A DNA stretch of 64,000 bases from Pyrus communis (lineage: Eukaryota > Streptophyta > Magnoliopsida > Rosales > Rosaceae), in NCBI RefSeq assembly GCF_963583255.1, contig NC_084816.1, positions 8,754,600 to 8,818,599 of the forward strand, given 5' to 3'. Positions 26,122 to 36,644 of the stretch are shown here, piece by piece; position 1 is the first letter of the stretch; each line of letters begins with the position of its first letter. The notes below the pieces were generated by a model. It was not told the DNA's origin, ran no database searches, and worked only from the letters and a program-made list of their open reading frames with translations. Both the position numbers and the translations under genes were made by a program.

Positions 26122-27424
26122 GACTTATGTACTACCAATAACCATGAATGATCCAACTACTTATATTGGTGGAGTTGGATCCTTTGCAAAAAGTGGTATT
26201 TCAAATTCGAGAGAAAAGAAGAAATAAAAAATACAAAATTGTTTTTCATTATGCGCTCGCATAATTTTTAAAATTCCCAATTATTGGTGATTAACATATA
26301 AAATGATTTGTTAAAACAAGGATATCATAAACAATCATACTATTTTTCATTGAGTTTAAGTAAATTAACAACGGTACCAATGAGATTGAAATTGAATGGA
26401 AGTAGAACACAAAACAAAACAAGGTGCGCACGTGGCGCTGAAGTTTTTGAATTCCCAAAAAAAAAAAAAACAGCGTGCTACCGGTCACGACCGTGTCTTT
26501 TTTTCCTTTCCTTTTTTGTTGTTTTCTTCCTTTTTGCTTTTAATTATTTTTTAATGTTTATACACTAATCTTTTTTCTCATCGCTCTATTTAATTTTCAT
26601 AATATATCTTTTATTAAAAATAAAAGGAACTGTTTATAATACTCTAAAAATCTCATTTTACATTTTTTATAAGTTTTTTTCTTTTTAATTATAAAAATTT
26701 GAAATGCCAAATAGAATTTTGATGTGCTAATAACAATTCTTAAAATAAAAAAGAATAAAAAATGTGGCATGCCACGGCGTCTGCGTGTTTCGCTTGACCT
26801 TGGTTAAGGTTGGGATTTTACGCCTTTACTGGTTTTAGTCGAATCATTTTCTTTTTATGTTAGAATATACTAGCAAGTAATGCCCCGCACGATGCTACAA
26901 GATTGAAAACCGCACGAAAAATTTGTATATAGTACTATTTACATACAAAGAATAATTCTTGACGTGTCTTATATACTTTTTGCATACAAAAGATATAGCC
27001 CTATTAAAAATCGTACATCCACATCAAAGTCTATTTACATCCTTATGTTCAATAAGGAACAAAAGAGTATCATTATTTTTTTCCTGTAGAGGGGCTAGGT
27101 TTCATGTCCCTCATCTTTTTCATGTATCATTATTGTTTTCGTTTCTAGAAAGGTAAGGTTTATGTTCACCTTTCTTTTATATGTATATATATATTTTTTT
27201 TCTTGTACTGTAAGGGGTTAGGTTTATGTTCCCTTGACTAGGTGTAACTTCTTTTTTCATTATCAATAAAATTTCCCTCATACCGTCAAGGTTTACCAAA
27301 AAAAAAAAAAAACAAAAATTGTCCTTCATTAGTTAGATGTTAATGATTTGAATTTTTAATTGGTGGAGGGTGTTTTTTGGTATTTCAAATGCTTCACTAT
27401 TTTGATGCTTTCACTTTATATATA
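26122..27424. other. Intergenic with MITE and retroposon-tail remnants
   Basis: Contains a small MITE copy (about 26628-26750). At about 27060-27315 there are three degenerate copies of a motif like taggtttatgttccctt, followed by aataaaatttccctc and a poly(A) run at 27299-27312, which resembles the 3' end of a non-LTR retroposon. No protein-like frame was recognised. A motif near 26868 (atactagcaagtaatgcccc) resembles a Helitron terminus but lacks a good hairpin. Confidence 0.45.
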
Positions 27425-28265
27425 CTAGCCTTCACACACGCGTTGGAGCGTGTGCAAAATGTATTTTTTGAATCACGGCGTGCTACGCGTGACTTACATT
27501 TTTTAAATGTATTTATATGCGTAAATTGACAAAAAGAAAGTTAAATATTTAAAGTAAATGAATAATTTTAGATCATGCTAGAAGAAACCCCTCATAAACC
27601 AATTAAAGTAGCTGAATTCATATACTAAAATCGGTTTCTATAGAATTTACATTAAGAATAGAGAAAATAATATTTAATAAACAATTGCTTGAATCACATT
27701 ATTGCTAGCCCATTGTAAGGTAAAGCCCACCTCCTCCCCCTTAGTGTAGATAATATCGTTTGTTAAAAAATCGTTTGTTAAAAAAAAAAAAACAATCATT
27801 TGACAATTAATTTAATCACATTATTATCCGCGTGCGAAATACATTTTTTATAAAGAAAATAATATTTAATAAACAACTGATTGAATCACATTATTACTAA
27901 CCTATTGGAAGGTACTAATTAAAAAAAAATTTACTAATTTATCATCGACACTACGCTCCTCTTAATATGTTTTGAACACAATATTCATTATTTTCCTTAT
28001 TTATTATTATATTTTTCTTTTCCCTTCACGTGGGCACCATCAACTTTCACTTGTCCTTTCATTTTTCTTATTCTTTTCTCTCTTTCCACTTGTATTTATA
28101 TTATATTTTATGATGATCAAATTATCAAATTATCCCTGCATTATTTGATATATTATATTGGGCTGCTTTTGAATTTTTTTGGTTGAGGGGCAATTTTATC
28201 CTAATATTTTTGTCAAATGCGTGACCCCAAATCGGGGCTCTCGCTTTCTATTATATAGATATAGA
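27425..28265 (-). mobile_element. Non-autonomous Helitron
   Basis: Read on the minus strand, it starts TCTATATCTATATAATAG (28265) after a host A and ends CTAG (27428-27425) before a host T, the A/T insertion preference of Helitrons. Six bases before CTAG is a hairpin with stem CACACGC/GCGTGTG (27435-27441 with 27448-27454) and a 6-nt loop. There are no inverted ends, no target duplication and no Rep/helicase frame, so it needs an outside transposase. The 5' end could lie 6 bases away because TC repeats there. The interior includes a duplicated SINE-containing stretch (27661-27715 and 27855-27912). Confidence 0.75.
27685..27790 (+). mobile_element. SINE copy 4, inside the Helitron
   Basis: Carries gaatcacattattgctagcc, cccccttagtgtagataata and atcgtttgtt with an A-rich tail, the best preserved 3' part of the family. 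It lies within the Helitron limits. A second partial copy at about 27876-27912 repeats its start, suggesting a local duplication. Confidence 0.55.
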
Positions 28266-29841
28266 TGACTCTCGTTAAGATAGTGGTTTAAGATTTCCTA
28301 GTTTATTGGGTTAAACTTAAAATTCTTATACAACGACTGACAAATGGAATCATAAAGGAATATCATTACTTTACTGTATTATACTTTTCGCATACGCGCT
28401 TATGCTTCTTTTATCCCTTTCAAATCCTTTAGTATGATAAAAATTAATTTGGTCGAGTTGGTCTAGTTCGCCTTGTATGCTCTATTAAACTTATTTTAAA
28501 TTGATGACCTTTTAAATGTTATCTCAAACGTCCTTTTTTATATTCTCTTTAATATCTATATTATTTTCTTAATACTATAATAAAAACGCTGTTGTTTTGC
28601 AATTTTTTTCTCTCTGATAATAAAATGACTGCTGATCTTCCAATCAAAGTATCATAGAATGAATCTTTACCCAAAAAATTAAAAAAAAAAAAAAGCATCA
28701 TAGATGAATGATTTTGTAACAAATAAAGTTATCTTCTTTAAAATAAAGAAAAACTAATGAAAATGATTTTAAAATTTTGAGTTTTAGCGAAAATGACAAA
28801 ATAAAGGTTAAAATAAATAGTATCATAATTGATTTTTTTGTATAAAAATAAGATTTTTCGTTAAAATAAACAGTAACAATAGTATTTTGTAAAAATTTCC
28901 TTTAAATAATCAAGAGGTTTTGTGACCTACTAGCAATTGATCTGACGCCTTCATACCCGATGTAGTTGTCGGCTCACTCTACCCACGCTTGTACGATTGT
29001 AGCTCTTCTCCCTTTTTTTCACACGGCTCCACCTATATGGTACTTTGCTTTTTTTCTTTTTATTGGTAGGGAAAAGTTTAAGGAGAATTTGGCTACACTT
29101 ACTACCAGAACACTTGGTGTACCCACAAATTTAATTAAGAGGATTTATGCGTGACATTTAACGGTTAGTTATTATCGATATAGATCTACGTACAATGCAC
29201 ACCAACTAGAACTGTCGGCAGCAGGAATTGAACTTAGATTGGGATAACCACAAGTACACCCTTACCCATTGAAACGACCTTCATAGCTATTTTTATTTAA
29301 ACATCAATTATTGTTGTGATTCTCAAAAAAGTAAAAAAAAACCATCATTGTTCTGGATTGGATTGGATTTGCATGATGCTGAGCCAAAATGTACATTTAA
29401 GTTAAATTAGCGTTTTTGATTGCACGTATTCAGTTGCGTTGCTTTAACCGAATGATGATTAAAAAAGAGTAAACCTTTTATTCTGTTATTATATTTAATT
29501 AGTCTATTGATTAAAAAAGCCATTAATGCTTTCATGAGAAACTGAAATCTATTGATTAAAATTACTTTTAATATATTTTTTGAGGTCATTTGATAAAAAT
29601 TTCATTTTCAACTTTTTATTTTCAGTTTTTACCTTTTTTTTTTAACTGAGACTTCATTTCATAATTATTTTCAGTTTTTAAAAAGTGAAAATTATTTTTT
29701 CAATTAAAAATTTAAGAGTCGTCTGAAAACTATTTTGTTTTAAATTTTCAATGTTTATTTTCACATTTTTGAAACGAAAATTTTGTTTGGTAACTACTTT
29801 CAACTTTTAGTTTTTAAAAAATGAAATAAAAAACTACTCTT
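28266..29841. other. Intergenic, AT-rich, no gene recognised
   Basis: Contains a dispersed-repeat copy at 28748-28900, and from about 29580 a run of ttcattttcaattt-type sequence that appears to be an eroded relative of the MITE at 29845-30091. No recognisable coding sequence. Confidence 0.5.
28748..28900 (+). mobile_element. Dispersed ~150-bp element, copy 2
   Basis: Has gaaaaactaatgaaaatg, then gacaaaataaaggttaaaat, then agatttttcgttaaaataaa, in the same order as copy 1 at 13680-13835. Non-coding. Confidence 0.55.
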
Positions 29842-29844
29842 TTA

Positions 29845-30091
29845 AGGGCTGTTTGATAACTATTTCATTTTCAATTTTCAATTATTGTTTACACTTTTTT
29901 GAAATTCGAAAACTGAAAACTACTTCAATGAGTTTTTAAAATTTGGTCTTGAGTTTTCACTTTTTGGGTTTCAGTTTTCAGTTTTTTGAAAACCAAAAGC
30001 AAACATGATTTCAATTTTTGAAAAAGTGAAAATTGAAAACTAAAAATAAAAAATAAAAAAACCAAAAATGAAATGGTTCTCAAACGACCTC
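29845..30091. mobile_element. Tourist-like MITE (TTA duplication)
   Basis: The left end aGGGCTGTTTGATAAC and the right end caaacgacctc are inverted (TIR about 27 bp with mismatches, including atttcattttc / gaaaatgaaat). TTA flanks both sides (29842-29844, 30092-30094). Interior runs of ttcagtttt and aaaactgaaa make it self-complementary. Confidence 0.65.
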
Positions 30092-30094
30092 TTA

Positions 30095-31653
30095 AATTTT
30101 CCAAATTTTAGTCTTGAGTTTTGAGTTTTTAAATTTTTAAAAATTAAAATTTAAAAACAAAATGGTTATCAAACAATCCATTGACTTTCAAAATTTTACT
30201 TTAAATTTTTAGCTTTTTAAAAGTTTAAGTTAAAAATAGAGGGGTTTTGATATAGATGCCTATGTTTTAAAATTTTGACATTAAATATTTATGCCTTTTA
30301 GAGTTTTGATTAAACATTTTCCTATAATTTAGGTGCCACATGTATTAAAAGTAGCATTTTTTATAATTTAAATTCCCCAACTTGCCATTATATAAATATA
30401 CCCTTTAATTCCTAGATAATACATCAAAACTCCTAAAATCTTGTAGATAAATATTGTAGAATTTAATTCCAATAAAAAGTCTTTCAAAAGACCCATGAAT
30501 GGGACTTGCCATTATATTTAATATATCTTTTAATTTTCTTAGATAATATCTCAGAACTTCTAAAATCTTGCAGATAAATATTGTAGTATTCAATTTTAAT
30601 AAAAAGTCTTTCAAATTACACATGAAACGTAGATTTCTTCTTTGTACATATTTGATACGTTACTTAATATATCTTCTTGGTACATATTTGGTATGTTTGT
30701 TTTCTTTTTTTTGTATGTATTTGGTACGTTTATATTTATTAAAAAAAAAACATATTTGGTACATATATTTCTCCTTGGTACATATTTGGTACGTTACTTT
30801 ATATATCTTCTTGGTACGTATTTGGTAAGTTCATATTTCTTTTTTGTATGTATTTGGTACATTTATATATTATTTTGGTACGTTTATCTCTACTAATTAA
30901 TGAAACCCTCTTTTCAACCAAAAGAGAGTGAAAAGACAAATTAGTCTTCTATCACACAAAAAAAATGATGGGCAATAATGTAATTTCACATGTCTAAATT
31001 TTATTATTTTTTTATTGAAACCTCACTTACAGGTGATGTTAAAATACCTCCAATAATAATAATAAAAAAAAACCTCCTTCTCCCCCCACGTTCTCTCTCT
31101 CTTTCTCTCTCTCTCTCTCCCCCTCTCTCCTTCTCATTTTCTAAAAAAAATGTGTTTATACAAACAAAGTGTGCAGACAAATAATCGTATCTATTTAAAA
31201 AAACATATTCGGTACGTTACTTTATATATCTTATTGGTACGTATTCGGTACGTTTAAATATATTATCTGAATGTACCAGCCTCAAGCCTCCGAAAATAGA
31301 GAATACATCTAATTATCTCACATGATATCAATATAAAATAGTGAAAACAACCACTAATTGAAATGGATAAGTCCATTCAAAATTCAAAAATGAGGATCAC
31401 AGAATTCTAACGTGGGAGAAGAAACCATACGGCTCAAACGTGGGAGAAGAAACTGGCTTCCTAAAAGAAGGCCACGTACAAAAATATATCAACCTAAAAT
31501 GATATATATGAAATTTAATAATTAGCATTTTAAATTAAAAAAACACAATAATTACATGCAATCTAAATAAATATAAAAATGCTGACATGGCTATTGTTTA
31601 GGCGTCCTAATCAAATTTCAAAATAGAATCAATGTTTAATCTAAAGAGTATTA
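30095..31653. other. Intergenic with ttggtacgta tandem motifs
   Basis: No gene was recognised. The main structure is a ~134-bp imperfect duplication rich in ttggtacgta (30645-30880, with a further fragment at 31203-31262). A CT-rich microsatellite lies at about 31095-31133. Frames in this stretch are repeat-derived. Confidence 0.5.
30645..30880. repeat. ~134-bp tandem duplication of ttggtacgta-rich sequence
   Basis: Units starting near 30645 and 30779 share the order acgttactt-atatatcttctt, ggtacgtatttggta and tgtatgtatttggtac. A third partial unit lies at 31203-31262. The short core tttggtacgt occurs about ten times. Confidence 0.7.
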
Positions 31654-31996
31654 GGTTTGGTTTGGTATTGCTGTGCTTTGAAAAAAAGCTGCTTCTGCTA
31701 TGTTGTGAGAATAAGCAGCTGTGAAATAAAGCAACATAGTGTTTGGTAAACTTTTTTGTAAAAGTGCTTTTGAAAAAAAAAAAGCAGTATTAAAGTGTTT
31801 GGTAAACTTTTATGTAAAATAGATGTGAAAAAAAGCCGGTTTTTAAAGCTGGGTTTTGCAGCTTCTTGTTTTTGGCTTTTTTTCACCCAAAACTATGAAA
31901 ACAAGCTGAAGCTAAATGTTTACCAAACACAAAAACAGCTCCCAGCTTTTTTTTATACCAGCTTTTTTCAGAATCATCTCAATATCAAACCGGGCT
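31654..31996. mobile_element. Tourist-like MITE, copy 2 (TTA duplication)
   Basis: Same family as 25792-26118: begins GGTTTGGTTTGGTATTG, ends atatcaaaccgggct, with TTA on both sides (31651-31653, 31997-31999). The interior motifs gtgtttggtaaacttttttg and accaaacacaaaaacagctc are shared with copy 1. Confidence 0.78.
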
Positions 31997-31999
31997 TTA

Positions 32000-32640
32000 G
32001 AAAAGTGCAGGGGATTCTAATTTTCCCTAAAAATAGTTACCAAATGAGTTTTTCAAAAATCTTAGAACTTAAAATTAAAAAATTAAGAAACTGAATAAAT
32101 AGTAAGCGCCCCTTAATATACATCTACCATCACACCACTAATTACTCTTTGGGAAAATTTATTTGAACCCATATAACATATTTCTACACCCAACTTACTC
32201 TTTACATCCATATTAGTTTTAATTAAACTATTAATATCTCTTTAAACCCAAATTCACTACCTAAACTACACTCACAAACCCAATTCAATATGTAAATTAT
32301 ATTTGCACCCATTAAAAAATTAACAAATCAAAATCAACTCCTTGTATGTTCTCTCCTTTTCCAACAGTTGCTTTTGATTCCTTTAGAGCAGTTCCAGCCC
32401 AAGGAAAATGGACCGGCACCAAGTGAAGAAAATGGATCGGGACTATGTCCATCACCTCCAGCCCGCAAAACAGGCTGGCACCCAGCCCAAAATGGACAGA
32501 CCCAGAGGCCGGTCCATTTCCCTGGCGCGTGCACAACACGCGCTCCTGGCGCGAGTAGTCGATAGCAATTGTAGGCGGTGGGGCCCGCGTGCAGGGCAAG
32601 TTGCGTCCGATTGTCAAAGGGCTACGTGGCCCTCCTCAGA
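32000..32640. other. Flank and GC-rich leader of the Myb-like gene region
   Basis: The AT-rich part ends near 32380. From ttagagcagttccagccc (about 32383) the DNA turns GC-rich and holds an imperfect inverted pair, aaggaaaatggaccgg (32400-32415) and ccggtccatttccctgg (32509-32525). The first motif resembles the end of a Tourist/Harbinger-type element, but no matching right end was found downstream. No coding region was recognised. Confidence 0.4.
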
Positions 32641-32673
32641 GCCGTTGGATTTCCAACAGCTAGTTTTTGTAGG

Positions 32674-32691
32674 CCGTTGGATTTCCAACGG
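32674..32691. promoter_or_regulatory. Perfect 18-bp palindrome ccgttgga-tt-tccaacgg
   Basis: Exact inverted repeat centred in the Myb-like gene's upstream region. A near copy lies at 32642-32659. Each arm contains a CCGTTG/CAACGG core of the type bound by plant Myb proteins. The role is inferred only. Confidence 0.5.
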
Positions 32692-32794
32692 TAAAAAAAA
32701 TTTAAATTTTACTTTTAGATTGGACCGTCCGATCACAGATCAACGGTCCACGTTTTTTTCACCAAAAATTAAAAAAAAAAAAAAAAAAAAAAGG

Positions 32795-32830
32795 CCCAAC
32801 GGTCAGAAATTTGACCGTTGGCCACGTGGC
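32795..32830. promoter_or_regulatory. Inverted MSA-like pair with adjacent G-box
   Basis: cccaacggtca (32795-32805) matches the mitosis-specific activator consensus YCYAACGGYYA at every position. The opposite-strand gccaacggtca (32812-32822) matches at 10 of 11. The G-box palindrome gccacgtggc follows at 32821-32830. The site is about 230 bp upstream of the Myb-like start codon. MSA elements are known to bind three-repeat Myb factors at G2/M; use here is inference. Confidence 0.45.
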
Positions 32831-32965
32831 AGCGTGTTGGCTGTTGGATTTGATTATTTTTCAAATCCAACAGTCCAGATTAATTACAACATTAAAATTT
32901 ATTAAAAATTGTCAAAATTTTTTTAAAAAATACAGAAAAATTTTAAAAAATTAATTTTTTTTTTC

Positions 32966-32973
32966 TATAAATA
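32966..32973 (+). promoter_or_regulatory. TATA box of the Myb-like gene
   Basis: TATAAATA in the context tctataaatacc, 89 bp upstream of the ATG at 33062. This predicts a leader of about 60 nt. Confidence 0.6.
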
Positions 32974-33061
32974 CCTAACCCTCATCTTCCACCTTACACC
33001 ACATTTCAATATTTTCTACACTTTCTACATTTGAATATTTTGTACACTTTGAGAGAAAAAA

Positions 33062-34275
33062 ATGACTTCGTGGAAGCTCAGTGAAGATGTTACGTTGTGT
33101 GAATGTTGGGTTTACACTACTCATGACCCGATTACGGGTAATGAGATGGATAAGCGAGAAATGTGGAGTAAAATTACGAAATCGTTTTGCGATGTACATG
33201 GAAAAGATGCCAGATCTAGTCAAGGTCTTCAAGGTCGTTGGAAAAAACTCAACGCATCCTTTACTTGTTGGAAAAACGCCCTCTCTCATGCATCTGGTAA
33301 TCTGCGTAGTGGGACAAGTTTAGCGGATGAGGTAACAATATTTTTATTTATTTATATGCATTCCACCCACATCAATATTTTAATTTATTTAATTTCTTAT
33401 GTAATTTTTATGTAATATGCATTCCATGCCCATCAATATTTTATGTAATTTCTATGTAATTTATATGCATTCCACGTCCATCAATATTTTAATTAATTTA
33501 TTAGTGTTACACCCGTTTTAATACTAATCCCACATTTTTATAGACACTACAAGCACAAGCATTCTACAATGCAAAGAACCATAACAAATCATTCAACAAA
33601 TGGGAATGTTGGCAAATTGTCAAAGATTGCCCTAGATACAAAATTGTGGCAACCGGTCCAGAAGTTGTCATGCACGGTATGGGTCTACACAGTTCACCAG
33701 AAGCAGACACAGCCGAACAAGAAGCCAACACATTTGAAGACACGGAAGGGACGCCTGAACAAGTGCCAGAGACCCAACCGACTCGTCAGTCCCTCAGGCC
33801 TCAAGGTAAAAAGGCATCAAAGAAAAAAGGTAGTTCTTCCAAAAATGACTACACTAAATATATGGAGGAACTTACTCGTCAAGGTGAACTGAACATGGCA
33901 TGGGAAAAGGCTAGAGATGAGGAAAAAGCTATTGCTATGGCATCAATTATTGCAGCTACTGAGGCTTGTGATGCGGCAGCTGAGAGACAAAGAGAAATAG
34001 TTAATCGAGAGAACGAGATGATTAGAGAAGCACTTCATCGAGAGAATGAGATGCTTAGAGAAGAAAGGATGACTCAAACAGATCGTGACACTATGAACAA
34101 GTCTCTAGTAGGACTGTCTCCGAATTCAAAATATTTTTGGACATCAGAAAAAAGAGATGTCGTGCGAAGGAGGCGTGCAAGAGATGCCGAAACAAGTCAA
34201 GGGGGTTCCAGCTACAGAAATCCTAGCAACCAAGATCCTAGCACCACATATCCTAACTCCACAGACTTTATTTAA
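33062..34275 (+). CDS. Myb/SANT-like protein with NAM-associated C-terminal region
   Basis: Exons 33062-33331 and 33544-34275 total 1002 nt (333 residues), with an in-phase GT/AG intron. Residues 1-120 form a Myb/SANT-like trihelix region, with Trp residues in the WKLSEDVTLCECW, WSKITKSF and WKKLN blocks and a later NKWECWQIVKDCP. An acidic/Pro linker and a KKASKKKG basic patch follow. A long Glu/Arg-rich coiled coil (about residues 190-285) comes next, then a basic EKRDVVRRRRARD segment. Proteins with this layout are annotated in plants as NAM-associated C-terminal or glutathione S-transferase T3-like. Many are thought to be related to the Myb-like ORF1 of PIF/Harbinger transposons. No transposase frame was found next to it. 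It may be a solo transposon ORF or a domesticated gene; it has a TATA box and an intact frame. A DNA-binding role is inferred from the fold. Confidence 0.8.
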
Positions 34276-34467
34276 TTTCTTATGTAATTTCTTATTTATT
34301 TTTAGAACTTTATTTAATTTCTTATGTAATTTCTTATTTACTTTTAGAACTTTATTTAATTTCTTATGTAATTTCATATTTACTTTTATAACTTTATTTA
34401 ATTTCTTATGTAATTTCTTATTTACTTTTAGAACTTTATTTAATTTCTTATGTAATTTCTTATTTAG
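34265..34467 (+). repeat. 42-bp tandem repeat, 4.8 copies, starting at the stop codon
   Basis: Units begin at 34265, 34307, 34349, 34391 and 34433 (actttatttaatttcttatg, then taatttcttatttac). Copies are almost identical. The TAA stop of the Myb-like protein (34273-34275) lies inside unit 1, so the array forms the start of the 3' UTR. The motif ttaatttcttatgtaattt also appears in that gene's intron. Confidence 0.9.
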
Positions 34468-35345
34468 TTGGTGGCTCACGAGGACTCTACGGCAGTTCTG
34501 ACAGACATCCATCAATGTAGGGTTTTGTTTTTCATACCTTGTATAATTAGAATTTAGCTTCCTGGATTGCACCTTGGCACTTACGCTCTGACTATGTATA
34601 TCTACACTCCAACACTTATTCCCGCACTTATTTACTTGTCTTGTGTGCATTAGTTAATTGGTTTTTGATTTCTCACATCTTTATATCACTGTCACTTCCA
34701 CACTGCGCACATGGCTACGTCACCATCACGTGACAGCCAACATGCCTCGATTTAGGTCGGGGTGTGTCAAGAAGCAATTCGAAGGAAGATAGAAAATCTA
34801 GTTGAGAGCAACTCTATTTGGTGAGAAAACTTCTTGTTCATTTGCATTGGATAGTCATTTTTTGTGTGAGAGAAAGAACCATGAACATAAACATAAAAAC
34901 CGTAATGCGGATCAATGTTTTAGTAACATGATTTGTATTGGGGTGCTGCCATTTTTTGTCAGGGTTTGGTTAATGGGTGTGAGTTTATTGATAAATCTTA
35001 TTTTTATTGTTAATTGTATATTGTAATTGATGGTAATTATGCAATAGGATAATATTGATATTTCATATTTAAAATTTATATTGGGTGTAGAAAAAGATTA
35101 TATGAGTTCAAATAAAATTTATTTTACTCTTTTTTGTGATAAAAAAAAAATTTACAAACTGGCTCTCACATGTTCCATATTATTTACTTCCATCTCTTTT
35201 TACTAGTAAAAGAAAAATGAACAGAAACCGAAAATAAGCAAACATCTCGAATTTATTCAACTTCAATTTTCAGTTTGCCTAAACACAATTTTATTTTTTG
35301 GTTTTAATACTTAGTTGCTATTTATTGAAAATATTAAATGCATTA
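34468..35345. other. Intergenic, no gene recognised
   Basis: Probably includes the Myb-like gene's 3' end. The segment at 34560-34770 is less AT-rich and contains tcgatttaggtcggggtgtg, which could be a retrotransposon remnant. No frame of recognisable family. Confidence 0.4.
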
Positions 35346-35779
35346 GAGCATCTTCAAATGAGATGTCAAAATGTCTAAATAAGTAATAACGGTAAAAAAA
35401 AGACAGCATCAATGTTTTCCAATCGAGAAGCCAAATCTGATGTGGCATGACATGGAATGACATCTCTCCCCTTACCAAATTTGACAACAGCTTCATAACA
35501 TTTTTAATTAATTGTTAAGTGCTTTTTATTAATTTTTTATTGATTTAAAGCTTAGCCCTTTATATTTCTTTTCATTACCAAAGCAAGTGTAAATACTTTT
35601 ATACCTTTTAATTCATTTTCTTTCATTACCAATGCAAAGAAAAGATATGTGAATTTTTATTTTATGTTTAAAATTTGACATATTGGGTGGAGAGTAAAAC
35701 TTTAAAAGATATCAAAGTGCCACTTAAGCTGTTAAATGTAAATTTATGTTTAAAATTGACATCTCTTTTGGAGATGATC
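35346..35779. mobile_element. Tourist-like MITE A (TTA duplication)
   Basis: The left end GAGCATCTTCAAATGAGATG and the right end catctcttttggagatgatc are inverted over about 23 bp, with TTA at 35343-35345 and 35780-35782. This fits PIF/Harbinger. The 434-bp interior is AT-rich and non-coding. It directly abuts MITE B. Confidence 0.75.
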
Positions 35780-35782
35780 TTA

Positions 35783-36122
35783 GGGTTGGTTTGAGATTGT
35801 AATCAATGCTCATTTAATGAAATTTTCAAATGACAAGTATACCCCCACATGTTTTACAAAATTACAATATTTGCCTCTACATTATATCTTTGACAATTAT
35901 TATTACATCATTTTTAGTCATTTAACATATTCAAAGTAATTTATATAAAAATTTATCAAACACTTAGACACTGTTTTTATTTATTTATTTTTATTTTAAT
36001 AAAAGCACTTTTACATAAAAAAGTTTACCAAACAGTCAACAACTTTATTTTACAGCTGTTTATTCCCACAGCATAATAGAAACAATTTTTTTTTTTAAAG
36101 CACAATAATATCAAACTAGCCC
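35783..36122. mobile_element. Tourist-like MITE B, sharing a TTA with MITE A
   Basis: Begins GGGTTGGTTTGAGATTG and ends atatcaaactagccc, with TTA at 35780-35782 and 36123-36125. The right end and the motif gtttaccaaacag match the 25792 and 31654 family. The left TTA is the same three bases as the right TTA of MITE A. Confidence 0.72.
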
Positions 36123-36258
36123 TTAAATACCTGTTATGATTAGTTATGTCCTTTTCCAGCGTCTAATCCCAATTAAATAAAAAGTTGAATTTTTCCTTTT
36201 TTTTTTCTTTAAAAAAGGTTCAAATATATTTACCCTAAAACATTTAAAGTTAAATTAA

Positions 36259-36385
36259 AGAAAAATTAATGTAAAATACTTGAAAACTTTGAGTTTTAAT
36301 GATAAAGATAAAATAAAGGGTAAAATAAATAATACTAGAATTGATTTTTTAGTATAAAAATATAATTTTTCGTTAAAATTTTAAT
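36259..36385 (+). mobile_element. Dispersed ~150-bp element, copy 3
   Basis: Has gaaaaattaatgtaaaatac, gataaaataaagggtaaaat and aatttttcgttaaaatttta, in the same order as the copies at 13680 and 28748. It lies about 260 bp upstream of the likely TATA box of the LPA1-like gene. Confidence 0.5.
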
Positions 36386-36644
36386 TGATCTGAAGTCCTT
36401 TTCCTCCTGTGAACCTGTGTACTATGTACATAAATTTTTCTCTCATGCTAAAGGTAGTAATATAATTAAACTATAATTATTATTTTGCGGCAGTAAAACT
36501 TGAAAAAAAACAACTTTTCAACCAAATGAATTGTATTAGACACTTTATATCAAAATCGCGTGCCCACACATCAAAATATTCTTAACGTCCAATTTACCTT
36601 TTTCACCCCTCCTTTACCTCCGCGCCCGGGCCCACAGCTCCCAC

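Noticed and set aside
34144..34650. Frame with KLHKKLNKV-type repeats opposite the Myb-like gene's 3' end
   Set aside because: It is the antisense reading of the 42-bp AT-rich tandem repeat, whose length is divisible by three and so stays open.
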